NCBI GenBank assembly: GCA_002724585.1
Contig: PBPE01000040.1
Coordinates: 20,857-65,881 of the forward strand
Length of the DNA stretch: 45,025 nt
Source: Dehalococcoidia bacterium
Lineage (GTDB): Bacteria; Chloroflexota; Dehalococcoidia; Lucifugimonadales; UBA3495
Reading direction: 5' to 3'
A model generated the notes under the pieces. It did not search any database. It saw only the letters and a program-made list of their open reading frames with translations, and had not been told where the DNA came from. Below are positions 1 to 10,110 of this stretch, piece by piece (the stretch's first letter is position 1; each line of letters begins with the position of its first letter). The translations under genes and the position numbers were made by a program.

Positions 1-543
1 CCCATTGCAGTTTTAGCGGGTGTGGAGCCGGTGGCTGCTGCGGGAGTATTAAGTACTTTAGCATTGGTTAGTGGTTTTACTAGATTTTTGACTCCCGTTA
101 TCGCCGAGAAGTGGGGCGCTAAAGAGACAATGGCCGTCATGTATGTACTCCAGGGTATTCCAATTTTAATGTTATTCTGGAGTCAAGACGTTTGGGCATT
201 TTATGCTTTTGCCGTTTTGTTTGGCATAGGTTATGGCGGAGAAGGGTCTGCATTTCCAATAATTAACAGGAGATATTTCGGAGAAGGTTCATTGGGTCGA
301 TCTTTCGGGTGGCAATTGTGTGGCGCGCAGATCGGTATGGCCACCGGTGGATGGATAGGTGGAATACTATTTACTATCTTTGGAAATTACATTATCACTA
401 TAGGTATCTCGGTTGGAGCAAGCCTACTGGGAGCTGTTGTGATCATGACTATGGATAATACGGACCGAGTGCTCATAGAAGAATGGGAACTTAACTTGCC
501 TCAGCACGCACGGTCAGAAGCGTACCTTTCGGGTGTCTCCTAG
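1..543 (+). CDS. MFS transporter, C-terminal part (truncated by window start)
   Basis: Frame is open from base 1; hydrophobic helices with MFS-like motifs (GFGYGGEGSAFPIINRRYFG-type loop) and stop at 541-543. Confidence 0.75.
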   Translation, partial: PIAVLAGVEPVAAAGVLSTLALVSGFTRFLTPVIAEKWGAKETMAVMYVLQGIPILMLFWSQDVWAFYAFAVLFGIGYGGEGSAFPIINRRYFGEGSLGRSFGWQLCGAQIGMATGGWIGGILFTIFGNYIITIGISVGASLLGAVVIMTMDNTDRVLIEEWELNLPQHARSEAYLSGVS

Positions 544-552
544 GCGTTATAT

Positions 553-1530
553 CTAAACTCCCCAATGTAATGCAACAGGTGAATGTTGCTCTGCTAGACT
601 CAATAGTCCTTTACGTATCTCGGCCGACAATGGAGGAACAGGATGTCTACAGACATCAGTTTTGATCACTCGTCCTTCTTTCATAATTGCTTTAGCAGCT
701 CTGAACCCGCATTGTTTATTTTCGTAATTTATTAAAGGTAGTATTTTATTGTATCTGTTTGCGGCTTCATCGCGATCTCCTGACAAATACGATGACACTA
801 TCGGCTTGATCAGATCGGGAATCATAGATGATGGCATGTTGCCGCTTGCCCCAGCATCAAGGTCTGCGATTAACGTTATTGCTTCTTCTCCGTCAAAAGG
901 TCCTTTTATGAACTTTCCTCCGCGCTCAATCAGTTGCCGTAATTTAGATGCGGCTTGTGGAGATTCTATCTTGAAACAGCTGACTTGATCGAGTTCCGTA
1001 GCCATCTTTAGTAATAAATCCACCGGTAGATCAATCCCAGATATTGGCGCATCTTGTACCATTATTGGTATTCCTACCTTTGACACTTCGGCAAATTGTT
1101 GAAATATTTGGTCAGGAGAGCCCCTTAGAGAGGATCCGTGATAAGGCGGCATCATCATCACCATTTCAGCTCCCAGAGATTGGGCTTCTTTTGCACGCCT
1201 TACTGTTATATCGGTCGAAAAGTGGCTTATGGTAACGATAGTAGGTATGCGCCCGTCAATGTGACGTAGGCATAGTTCAGTAAGAATTTTACGCTCTTCA
1301 TCTGATAACAGAAATTGTTCGGAGTAATTAGCTAGTATGCAAACTCCGTCCACTTTCTGGTCAACGATGCAATCCATAACTCTCTTCATATCGTCGAGAT
1401 CAATCAATCCCGATTCAGTAAATGGGGTTGGAGCTACCGGCCAAACGCCTTCATATTGTGACATATATAACCTATAGTAGTTCTGATATTCTTCATAAAA
1501 CCCTGCAAGGGGAACTATATCATTAAGCAT
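553..1530 (-). CDS. Dihydrodipicolinate synthase/N-acetylneuraminate lyase family (DapA-like TIM barrel)
   Basis: GVWPVAPTPFTESGLIDLDDMKRVMDCIVDQKVDGVCILANYSEQFLLSDEERK pattern. Start may be internal at 1464 (MSQYEGVWPV). Confidence 0.85.
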   Translation of the reverse strand: MLNDIVPLAGFYEEYQNYYRLYMSQYEGVWPVAPTPFTESGLIDLDDMKRVMDCIVDQKVDGVCILANYSEQFLLSDEERKILTELCLRHIDGRIPTIVTISHFSTDITVRRAKEAQSLGAEMVMMMPPYHGSSLRGSPDQIFQQFAEVSKVGIPIMVQDAPISGIDLPVDLLLKMATELDQVSCFKIESPQAASKLRQLIERGGKFIKGPFDGEEAITLIADLDAGASGNMPSSMIPDLIKPIVSSYLSGDRDEAANRYNKILPLINYENKQCGFRAAKAIMKEGRVIKTDVCRHPVPPLSAEIRKGLLSLAEQHSPVALHWGV

Positions 1531-1614
1531 GCGAGTGTGCTATTGCGGTATCATTAAAAATACAAAAAGGCATCCATCCTGATTTTCGGGTACATACTGG
1601 TCTACAAGGAATAT

Positions 1615-1905
1615 ATGAACAATAGTAAAAAAATATCAATATTTATTGCAGTTTTGGTGGTGTGGATAGCGAGCCTTTATATCGCTGCCCAGTTAGGTAT
1701 ATCTCAAGCCCTCGAAAAAGTTGAGAAGGATCAAATAATTGCAGAAACTCGCAAGTCTCTAGCGGTATGTGAAGATGCGTTGAAACGCAGGACGGGTTAC
1801 GAGGCCGGATTTATGAAAGGTGAATTCTTAAGGACCTCAGAAATGGTAGCTTGGGTGGCACAAAGTCTTGAAGAGGCAAAAAAGGATATAGAAAAATATT
1901 GTTGA
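1615..1905 (+). CDS. Small hypothetical protein with N-terminal signal/TM helix
   Basis: 96-aa ORF, hydrophobic N-terminus then charged helical region. Confidence 0.5.
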   Translation: MNNSKKISIFIAVLVVWIASLYIAAQLGISQALEKVEKDQIIAETRKSLAVCEDALKRRTGYEAGFMKGEFLRTSEMVAWVAQSLEEAKKDIEKYC

Positions 1906-1970
1906 ATGTTCCATCATAAGTACTCGGGTACATATTCCGGCGATTGGTATGGGAAGAGAGGTATACAAGC

Positions 1971-3002
1971 ATGAGAGCAATGGTTCTAAAAAATTTCAAT
2001 GAACCACTAGTAGAAGAATCAGTACCGGACCCAATATTCGATGAAGACGAAATAATAATCAAAGTACAAGCTAACGGTCTCTGCGCTACAGACTTGAAAA
2101 TCCAGACAGGAACGGTTCCAACAGTGTCCTTACCGCACGTTCAAGGACACGAAGTCTCGGGCGAAGTAGTATCTGTTGGGTCCAAAGTGCCGCATTTATC
2201 CTTTGGCGATCGAGTGACCGTATACCCAACCAGAAACTGTGGCTTTTGTAACTATTGTCGACTAGGTTTGGAAAATTATTGTTCTGATGCTCCACGGACT
2301 GGTTTTGAGGTGGATGGTGGATTTAGCGAATACATGAAAGTTCTAGGGCGTAACGCAGTCAAGATATCGACTGATGTCCCGGCGGAGTTGGCAGCGATAA
2401 TACCTGATGCTATGGCAACGGCATACCACTCCTTAGTGCAGAAAGCGAAAACACAGGTTGGCGAAACTGTAGCTGTTATAGGATTAGGTGGATTAGGTAT
2501 TCATACTGTACAACTCGCGTCTGTCATGGGAGCTCGGGTTATAGCTATTGATGTAATTCCTGAAAAAATTGCTGCCGCTCAAAATTATGGAGCTGACGAA
2601 GTGATTGATGCTTCTAATGAGGACACTATAACCCGTGTAATGGAATTGACGGGAGGCTTGGGAGCTGATGTAGTTGTAGAAGGTGTGGGCGGCGAAGTAG
2701 TTCCTAGAGTGTTACATGATTGCTTCAAGATACTGAGACTAGGGGGGAGATTGGTGGTAATGGGTTACGCGTATGGTAAAGACCTGACTATCGATACAGC
2801 AGATCTGATATATGGGCAATGGAACGTCATAGGTACTCGAGCATCGACCCTTCAAGATGTAGTTGAGACAGTAAAACTAGTAGAACAAGGTCTCTTGAAT
2901 CCGGTAGTATCCAAAACCTTCAATCTAGCGAATGTAAATGAGGCTTTGCAAATGTTGAAAGATTCTCCCCCTGTGGGGAGAATAGTCCTAACGCCTTTCT
3001 AG
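1971..3002 (+). CDS. Zinc-dependent alcohol dehydrogenase family (medium-chain)
   Basis: GHEVSGEV, CGFCNYCRLGLENYC zinc loop, GLGGLGIHTVQLA Rossmann motif. ATG at 1971 preceded by GAGAGG. Confidence 0.9.
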   Translation: MRAMVLKNFNEPLVEESVPDPIFDEDEIIIKVQANGLCATDLKIQTGTVPTVSLPHVQGHEVSGEVVSVGSKVPHLSFGDRVTVYPTRNCGFCNYCRLGLENYCSDAPRTGFEVDGGFSEYMKVLGRNAVKISTDVPAELAAIIPDAMATAYHSLVQKAKTQVGETVAVIGLGGLGIHTVQLASVMGARVIAIDVIPEKIAAAQNYGADEVIDASNEDTITRVMELTGGLGADVVVEGVGGEVVPRVLHDCFKILRLGGRLVVMGYAYGKDLTIDTADLIYGQWNVIGTRASTLQDVVETVKLVEQGLLNPVVSKTFNLANVNEALQMLKDSPPVGRIVLTPF

Positions 3003-3048
3003 CTTGCCGCTTATAAATTTTATTATCCAGACAGGAGAATGTCTCTAA

Positions 3049-3966
3049 ATGCAAACTTTAACTCTCAGTACTGCGGTTGGTAATTATGGTCATACGCGGC
3101 CTCTTAAAGATGGATCAATAGTTTCATCCAGTTTTAAGTTAGACCATAAAGAAATTACCCCCGTGATTAGTATATTTCGCCGGATGGTTAGGGGACTAGA
3201 ATTTGATGTTTCGGAAATGGCCCTTTCCACGTATTTGTGCGCAAAGGCACATGGCAAACCGTTTACGGGCATACCCGTGTTTCTTACTCGTAGTTTTTAC
3301 CATTCAGGTCTGTTATATAACCGGAAGTCTGGTATTAAATCAGTTTCAGATCTATGTGGCAGACGTATCGGCGTTCGAGGATATACAGTCACTCCTGGAG
3401 TATGGACTAGAGCGATTTTGGAGACTGTATATGGAGTTGATTTGGATTCTGTGATATGGGTTTTGTCAGGAGATGAGCATGTAGCAGAGTATATTCCACC
3501 TCACAATGTGATAAGTTCTTCGAATAGTAATCTTATGGATATGCTAATTTCAGGAGAAATTGATGTGGCTATAGGTGCCGGAAAGTCGGATTCTCCTGAT
3601 ATACAACCTCTGTTTCATGATCCTGAGCAATACGATAGGGGATGGTTTGAGGACACAGGATTGTATCCAATAAGCCATATGTTAGTAATAAGGGATGAAA
3701 TCTTGCAATCCAATCCCGAGATCGCAGGGCAGTTGTTTGATTTATTCTCGAAAGCGAAGGACGACTATCTTTATTTTTTGAATAAGGGAGACGGATTGAG
3801 TTCTCAAGACCATGAAATGCTAAATTTTAAAGATATTGTTGGAGGGGATCCTATTTGTTATGGGATTGAAAGCTCTCGAGATACGTTAGAAGCCTTTATA
3901 GAATTTAACGTTAGACAAGGAGTGATATCTGAACCAGTTTCGGTAGATAGTCTGTTTGCGAAGTAG
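3049..3966 (+). CDS. ABC-type substrate-binding protein / 4,5-dihydroxyphthalate decarboxylase-like (NMT1/PBP2 fold)
   Basis: SDLCGRRIGVRGYTVTPGVWTRAILETVYGVDLDSVIWV and GEIDVAIGAG motifs. Confidence 0.7.
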   Translation: MQTLTLSTAVGNYGHTRPLKDGSIVSSSFKLDHKEITPVISIFRRMVRGLEFDVSEMALSTYLCAKAHGKPFTGIPVFLTRSFYHSGLLYNRKSGIKSVSDLCGRRIGVRGYTVTPGVWTRAILETVYGVDLDSVIWVLSGDEHVAEYIPPHNVISSSNSNLMDMLISGEIDVAIGAGKSDSPDIQPLFHDPEQYDRGWFEDTGLYPISHMLVIRDEILQSNPEIAGQLFDLFSKAKDDYLYFLNKGDGLSSQDHEMLNFKDIVGGDPICYGIESSRDTLEAFIEFNVRQGVISEPVSVDSLFAK

Positions 3967-4022
3967 ACTAAGTGTCGAATGAAATTCAATCAGACTGGCT
4001 CAAATGTAGGGCAGTATAGCTA

Positions 4023-4427
4023 ATGTCTTGTAAGTATTCGATAATGATTGGGACTATTTTGGGAATGACGAGCGTGATAATGGGAGCTTTTGGCGCGCAT
4101 TATCTCGAATCCGTCTTGGATTCTTATGCTATCAATATCTTTGAAACAGGAGCGAGGTTTCAAATGTACCACTCTCTGCTGTTGATACTAATTGGATTGG
4201 TACAGCATAGTTGGCATTCGCGCTTGTTGATTCTTGCTACCATTTTTATCTCGGTAGGCATCCTAATATTTTCTGGCAGCTTGTATATTATTGCATTGTC
4301 TGGAATTAGTATTATCGGGGCAATCACGCCCGTTGGTGGAGTTAGTTTGATAATTGGCTGGGCGCTATTGGTTTTGTCATCCGCTCTCGTCATAAAGCGT
4401 AAGTCAATTGAAATACGAGATTCATAA
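4023..4427 (+). CDS. DUF423 family membrane protein
   Basis: MGAFGAHYLE...FETGARFQMYHSLLLILIGL motif and four hydrophobic helices. Confidence 0.85.
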   Translation: MSCKYSIMIGTILGMTSVIMGAFGAHYLESVLDSYAINIFETGARFQMYHSLLLILIGLVQHSWHSRLLILATIFISVGILIFSGSLYIIALSGISIIGAITPVGGVSLIIGWALLVLSSALVIKRKSIEIRDS

Positions 4428-4442
4428 TAAGAGGGGATATTC

Positions 4443-5261
4443 ATGTTAATAGTAGATTCACAGGTGCACATTTGGTCTCAGGGTCTGCCGGGTAATAAGG
4501 CGCATAGGCAAATCACGTCTTATTCTGTAGATGATTTGTTGTCTGAAATGGATGAAGGAGGAGTTAATGCGGCTGTGATACATCCCCCAGCTTGGGATCC
4601 GAACTCTAACAGTATTGCTATAGATGCTGCGGCACGATTTCCTTCGAGACTTTCTATACTTGGTAATTTTCCTCTTGATCAGGAGAGCAGTAAAGATCTA
4701 GTTGATAGCTGGAATAATCAGACAGGAATGCTTGGGTTGAGATTTTCCTTAAATCAACCTCACCAGAGCACTTGGCCCACAGATGGCACTATGGATTGGC
4801 TTTGGCCGGCAGCTGAGAGAGCTGGACTGCCAGTGGGTTTAGCCGCTGCAAGCTTTATGCCCGTAGTCGCTAGGGTGGCAGAGCAATATCCGAACCTTAA
4901 ATTGATCGTTGATCATATGGGGCGCGGTTCAGGTCTCGTAGACGACGCTGCATGGGAAAGTTTGCCCCAATTGTTAGATTTAGCTAAATTCCCTAATGTA
5001 GCTGTGAAAGCAAGCGGTGCTCCTAGTTATTCCAGTCAGCCATATCCATATGGAAACATACACGACCACCTTCATAGAATATATGATGCGTTTGGGCCTG
5101 ATAGGATGTTTTGGGGTACTGATATAACTCGTATGCCTTGTTCTTGGAAAGAGTGTATAAGCTTGTTTACTGAAGAATTATCGTGGTTAACGGAAAATGA
5201 CAAAGAGTTGATTATGGGTCGGGCTTTGTGTAAATGGATAGGATGGGACTTGGACATGTAG
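4443..5261 (+). CDS. Amidohydrolase family protein (amidohydrolase_2)
   Basis: IVDSQVHIWS N-terminus, KLIVDHMGR and FWGTDITR motifs; GAGGGG SD-like upstream. Confidence 0.85.
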   Translation: MLIVDSQVHIWSQGLPGNKAHRQITSYSVDDLLSEMDEGGVNAAVIHPPAWDPNSNSIAIDAAARFPSRLSILGNFPLDQESSKDLVDSWNNQTGMLGLRFSLNQPHQSTWPTDGTMDWLWPAAERAGLPVGLAAASFMPVVARVAEQYPNLKLIVDHMGRGSGLVDDAAWESLPQLLDLAKFPNVAVKASGAPSYSSQPYPYGNIHDHLHRIYDAFGPDRMFWGTDITRMPCSWKECISLFTEELSWLTENDKELIMGRALCKWIGWDLDM

Positions 5262-5318
5262 TGCCGCATGAGCTATATCAGACCCTGAAAGCAACTAGAT
5301 TATTATTTTATCAGTGAT

Positions 5319-6683
5319 CTAGTCGAGCTTATTTTCATATCTGTTTGAAGGAGTCGGAAGACCGAGATTACCTCTGAGAGTGTCGGATTGGTACGCTTCC
5401 CTAAATAATCCTCTTTTTTTCAGTTCTGGCAGAACTAAGTCGACAAAGTCATCAAATCCATCTGGTAATACCGCAGCATTTAGCATGTATCCGTCGCAAG
5501 CTGCCGTTTCAAACCATTCTTGCATAGTGTCTGCTACTTGGGTGGGTGTTCCAAAGAATGCTGGTTTGGGTGTTGTGGTTCTTAATGCTAGTTCTCTCAG
5601 GGTAAGCTTTTCTTCGCTGGCTAGTTTTTTTAAACGGTCTGTTGCACTTTCCCAACCATTTCTAGCGAAGTCACCTAATTCTGGGAATGGATCATCGAGG
5701 TCGTATGAGCTGAAATCCATATCGTTAAAGTATCTCCCAAGATAATTTACAGCGTCTTCTATATTGACCAAGTTAGTTATCTCTTGATACTTTGACTCGG
5801 CGATTATAGCTGTATTGCCAACCACTGGAGCACAACCAGGCAATATCAGAATGTCGTCCGTTCTTCGGCCATGGGAGAGCGCACGACCTTTGACGTCTTT
5901 GTAAAATTCTCTAGCATCTTCTATTGATGCTTGGCCAGTAAAGATCACATCAGCATGTTTCGAAGCAAATTCCTTGCCGGCTTCAGATGAACCAGCCTGT
6001 ATTAGCAATGGACGTCCCTGTCGTGATCTCGATATATTTAAAGGTCCCTGAACCGAATAATGCGTTCCAACATGGTTTAATCGGTGCATTTTTGATTGGT
6101 CAAAAAATACGCCCTCGTCTTTATTTCTTATAAACGCATCATCTTCCCATGAATCCCATAAACCTTTGGTGACTTCAAGGTATTCATCAGCTATCTCGTA
6201 ACGCAAATCGTGCTTTGGATGTTCAGGCTTGCTGTAATTAAGAGCAGAACCTTCTAATGGGGAAGTCACTATATTCCAGCCAGCTCTGCCATTACTGATA
6301 TGGTCTATGGATGCGAATTGCCTTGCTACTGTGAATGGCTCACTATAAGTGGTTGATAGTGTGGCAGCTAAGCCTATGTGACTGGTTTCTATGGACAGTG
6401 CTGCCAATAAGGTTAGAGGCTCGAATCGATTCAGAAAATTTGGGTGAGATTTTTCACTGATATAAAGTCCATCCCCAAAGAACACGAAATCCAGTAAAGC
6501 TTCTTCGGATTTGCGAGTTAGATTCTTGTAATATTCGAGACTGATAGCCCCGTCCGCAACTGCGTTAGGGTGTCTCCAAGACGCCATGTTGCTACCTGTT
6601 CCAGCTAGAAATGCTCCGATACGCATCATCTTGTTGCGAGTCATTACTTCACCAATATCAGATAGATTTGCTATGCCCAGCAA
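5319..6683 (-). CDS. LLM class flavin-dependent oxidoreductase, NtaA/SnaA/DszA-type monooxygenase
   Basis: SWRHPNA, FVFFGDGLYI, SNGRAGWNIVTSPLEGSALNY, RPLLIQAGSSEAGKEFA motifs. True start may be 6644-6626. Confidence 0.9.
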   Translation of the reverse strand: MLGIANLSDIGEVMTRNKMMRIGAFLAGTGSNMASWRHPNAVADGAISLEYYKNLTRKSEEALLDFVFFGDGLYISEKSHPNFLNRFEPLTLLAALSIETSHIGLAATLSTTYSEPFTVARQFASIDHISNGRAGWNIVTSPLEGSALNYSKPEHPKHDLRYEIADEYLEVTKGLWDSWEDDAFIRNKDEGVFFDQSKMHRLNHVGTHYSVQGPLNISRSRQGRPLLIQAGSSEAGKEFASKHADVIFTGQASIEDAREFYKDVKGRALSHGRRTDDILILPGCAPVVGNTAIIAESKYQEITNLVNIEDAVNYLGRYFNDMDFSSYDLDDPFPELGDFARNGWESATDRLKKLASEEKLTLRELALRTTTPKPAFFGTPTQVADTMQEWFETAACDGYMLNAAVLPDGFDDFVDLVLPELKKRGLFREAYQSDTLRGNLGLPTPSNRYENKLD

Positions 6684-7684
6684 ATTTCGCTGAGCAGCTC
6701 ATAAGACCTAAGACGGTTCTCGAAGTCGTTAATAGCTGTCACAGCGAATATCTCGTTTACGTTGTATAAATATCTAATCTCGTCTATCTTCTGCTTTACT
6801 GTCTTCTTTGAGCCGTGGATAACGCTTCCTGGTTGCAGTTCGTAGGTAAACTTTTCACCAGATTGTTTGCCTAAGTCCTCGGCAGATTCTATTGAGAACA
6901 CAGTGAACGTTCTTCCGCTTTCTAAGGTTACACGGACTATGACTATGTCTGAGGCGTAATCTTTAGCGGTCTTTTCCGAGTCGGCGACAATAATCGGCAG
7001 GGCCAACATCAGGTTCGGTTCCCTGACGGTGTCACGCTTGTAACAATCTGAGTAATTTTCTATCGCAGCTGCCATAATATCCCGATCATTATTTAAGAAC
7101 GCGGCGAACACATAAGGAAGTTCCATTTGTGCGGCCAGAACCGCGCTCGATACCGTGGTTCCTAGAAGAAACAGATCAGCTGGTACGTCAGGGATAGGTT
7201 TAGCTTGTATACCATACAGCGGATTGTCTGGGGGTATATTGTCGATTATAAATTGTTGCAAGGCAGTTAATTTCGCTTCAAAAGAATTTATCCCAGGCTC
7301 TTCTGACGTTTGAAGGGCTTTGGTTGTAATCGGTAGGCCTCCGGGCCCCCTGCCCACACCAAGGTCTACTCGACCTGGTGATATGGAAGATAGTAAGTTA
7401 AAATTTTCGGCTACTTTATAGGGGCTGTAATGTTGCAGCATCACACCACCAGAGCCTATCTTTATATGCTCGGTTTTGGCGAGTAAGTGGGACACCAATA
7501 CTTCTGGAGACGACCCCATATGTCTCGGAGAATTATGGTGCTCTGATACCCAAAATCTATGATAGCCCCAAGACTCGGCTTTTTGGGCTAACTCTATTGT
7601 ATGTGAGATAGCCTGTCTTCCAGATTCAAATTGATTGGCAGGACTTTGATCCAGAATATTTATTCTGAAATTCCCTTCTAACAT
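6671..7684 (-). CDS. LLM class flavin-dependent oxidoreductase (bacterial luciferase-like, MsnO8-type)
   Basis: RFWVSEHHNSPRHMGSSPEVLVSHLLAKTEHIKIGSGGVMLQHYSPYKVAENFNLL motif; overlaps the next gene start by 13 bp. Confidence 0.9.
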   Translation of the reverse strand: MLEGNFRINILDQSPANQFESGRQAISHTIELAQKAESWGYHRFWVSEHHNSPRHMGSSPEVLVSHLLAKTEHIKIGSGGVMLQHYSPYKVAENFNLLSSISPGRVDLGVGRGPGGLPITTKALQTSEEPGINSFEAKLTALQQFIIDNIPPDNPLYGIQAKPIPDVPADLFLLGTTVSSAVLAAQMELPYVFAAFLNNDRDIMAAAIENYSDCYKRDTVREPNLMLALPIIVADSEKTAKDYASDIVIVRVTLESGRTFTVFSIESAEDLGKQSGEKFTYELQPGSVIHGSKKTVKQKIDEIRYLYNVNEIFAVTAINDFENRLRSYELLSEICWA

Positions 7685-7812
7685 GGTGAAATATTAACAT
7701 CCGTACAAATTAAGTGCACTAAGTTACGCAACTATGAAATTAAATATGGAATTCTGCTATGGAAAGATGCTAATATTCGGGAATCCCTCAAAAGATTTGT
7801 GGAGTTAGTACT

Positions 7813-8883
7813 GTGTCGAATAATCTTATTACCGACGATATCAAGGCCCTTATTGGTAAGGACAGCGCACCTGAAACAAACCGCTTTGCTATTAGTGATG
7901 AAATGGCTTTCGATGTTGCTGATGCTATTGAAGACTTTAATCCGTTATATGTTGACCCCGAATATGCACGCAGCAGTAGATTTGGAACGTTGCTATGTCC
8001 TCCTTTGGCGACATGGAAAGATATAGGTCCTCCTATAGGTTACTTCGGTGCGGGCCAGGAATGGCATTTTGAAGTTCCATTGCCGTTTAATAGTTATGGA
8101 CTCAACGGTGGTAGTGATTGGCAATTTTTGCGCCCTTGTCCAGTGGGTACATGGATCACAAGAAGATTTAGAATGCTTGATATTTTTGAAAAACAGGGAC
8201 GTTCCGGTCCGTTAGTTTTCATAGTTCGAGAGGAAACGCAAACTGATCAATCTGGAAATATTATTAATAAAGCGAAGCGGGTAAGTATACATAGAGCTTT
8301 ACCTGAGGGTGATACACCAGACACTGTCGCATTGGCAAATGATACTCTGCAGGATGTCATTGTTGCCCCACCGAATCCTGAGGTTATTCTGCCTAAACCT
8401 GAACATAAATCGGAAAACCAGAAATATTTCGAAGATATATCTGTTGGTGATCAATTGGAAGAAGTTATTAAAGGTCCTATGACTACAACTCATTTGATTC
8501 GTTGGGCAGCGGCTAATGGTAATTATGCTCGCATTCATTGGGACCTCCCGTTCGCTCAATTACATCAGGGGCTCAAGAATGTCGTAGTTAATGGATCCTT
8601 GAAGAATCAATATCTCGGACAATTGTTGATTAAGTTTGCCGGAGAACAAGGATGGTTTAAACGGTTCTATGTTGAGCATAGAGGCATGGATTTTCCGGGA
8701 GACACCATAACCGCAGGCGGGATTGTTACAAAGACGTACGAATCTGGCGGTTACGGGTATGTTGAGTGTCAGGTTTCTCTTACGAATAATAGAGGAGAAA
8801 CCACTGCTTCTGGAAATGGTAAGGTAGTTCTGCCAAAAAGAGGCCAGTCTTTGCCTATTGAATGGGCTGTAGAAAATTGGTAG
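7813..8883 (+). CDS. MaoC/FAS1-like hot-dog dehydratase
   Basis: FNPLYVDPEYARSSRFGTLLCPP hydratase motif, C-terminal second hot-dog VNGSLKNQYLGQLL. Confidence 0.8.
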   Translation: MSNNLITDDIKALIGKDSAPETNRFAISDEMAFDVADAIEDFNPLYVDPEYARSSRFGTLLCPPLATWKDIGPPIGYFGAGQEWHFEVPLPFNSYGLNGGSDWQFLRPCPVGTWITRRFRMLDIFEKQGRSGPLVFIVREETQTDQSGNIINKAKRVSIHRALPEGDTPDTVALANDTLQDVIVAPPNPEVILPKPEHKSENQKYFEDISVGDQLEEVIKGPMTTTHLIRWAAANGNYARIHWDLPFAQLHQGLKNVVVNGSLKNQYLGQLLIKFAGEQGWFKRFYVEHRGMDFPGDTITAGGIVTKTYESGGYGYVECQVSLTNNRGETTASGNGKVVLPKRGQSLPIEWAVENW

Positions 8884-8891
8884 CTTCTCAG

Positions 8892-10076
8892 ATGCTCGAA
8901 GGTGTACGTGTTTTAGAGGTGGGTGGTGGTATATCAGCTCCGTTTTGCGGTAAGTTACTTGCGGATTATGGGGCTGAAGTTATTAAAATTGAAACTCCCT
9001 CTACAGGAGACGTTACCCGGTCAACTGGTCCTTTTGTGAAGGACGATCCCAATTTAGAAACAAGCATACCATTCCTCTATTTAAACACTAACAAAAGTAG
9101 TCTGACTCTAGATATATTTAGTAGTATGGGGAAATCGATACTGTCTAATTTATTGAGATCGAGCGATATTGTGGTGCACAATTTGGCGCCTGCAGATCTG
9201 GATTCGGCAGGACTAGCACCTGAATCCCTGCAAGTGGTTAATCCTGGGCTAATAAGCACGTCAATTACTCCTTTTGGACTGTCAGGATCGTATAAAGATT
9301 ATGAGGCGAGTGACATTATCGTATATGCTCTGAGTGGTCTTATGTATCACTCGGGCGATTCTGATCGTGAACCATTGCGAAATGTGCTTAATCAATCTTT
9401 TTATGTTGGAGGGATAAATGCGTCAGTGGCTACTATGGCCGCCTTATTCCAAAAGTTAACTGATGGGCAAGGCCAGACTGTAGAAGTTTGTTTGACTGAA
9501 TGTCTTGCGTCTCATCTTGTACAGGCAGTTCCATATTACGAGTACATGGGAGCAATAAAAGGGAGGAGACCTATCAGAGGTTCTGGTTTTGACGAATTAA
9601 TGCCGGCTAGAGATGGATATGTGGTTCCGTCTATACAGGGCTCTCAACCTTGGTCAGTTATCGCAGGATTAATTGGCTCACATGAACTCCAAGATGAAAA
9701 ATTTGCAACTGGAGCTGGGCGTATCGAGTATGGGGAACAAATAAAACAGCTGGTGATCCAAGGATTGTCTAAATGGGATCGAAAGCCGCTGTTTGAAGCC
9801 TCAGGAGAAAAGAGATTAGTATTTGGGATGGCTCAAGATGCGGGTGATTTGTATCAATGCCCACAACTGCAGAGCCGCGGTTTTTTTGAAGAAGTGAATC
9901 ATCCGGTAGCCGGCACCGCAAGATATCCTGGTATGGGTCCACGGTTGTCAGATTATAGATTCCTAGGGTACACACCCGCTCCTCTACTTGGTCAACATAA
10001 CAATATGTTTCTGAAAGATGAATTAGGCTATACCGCTGAGGAAATCCTTGATTTGTATGTCTCCAAGATAATCTGA
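8892..10076 (+). CDS. CaiB/BaiF CoA-transferase family protein
   Basis: LEGVRVLEVGGGISAPFCGKLLADYGAEVIKIETPSTGD and SLTLDIFSSMGKSIL motifs; ATG 8892 used instead of 8862. Confidence 0.92.
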   Translation: MLEGVRVLEVGGGISAPFCGKLLADYGAEVIKIETPSTGDVTRSTGPFVKDDPNLETSIPFLYLNTNKSSLTLDIFSSMGKSILSNLLRSSDIVVHNLAPADLDSAGLAPESLQVVNPGLISTSITPFGLSGSYKDYEASDIIVYALSGLMYHSGDSDREPLRNVLNQSFYVGGINASVATMAALFQKLTDGQGQTVEVCLTECLASHLVQAVPYYEYMGAIKGRRPIRGSGFDELMPARDGYVVPSIQGSQPWSVIAGLIGSHELQDEKFATGAGRIEYGEQIKQLVIQGLSKWDRKPLFEASGEKRLVFGMAQDAGDLYQCPQLQSRGFFEEVNHPVAGTARYPGMGPRLSDYRFLGYTPAPLLGQHNNMFLKDELGYTAEEILDLYVSKII

Positions 10077-10110
10077 GGATTGTGCAGTTATATATGAGAG
10101 ATTGTTTAGC

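Noticed and set aside
749-1235. Plus-strand ORFs 749-988 and 1044-1235
   Set aside because: Antisense to a well-supported DapA-like gene, without domain or SD support.
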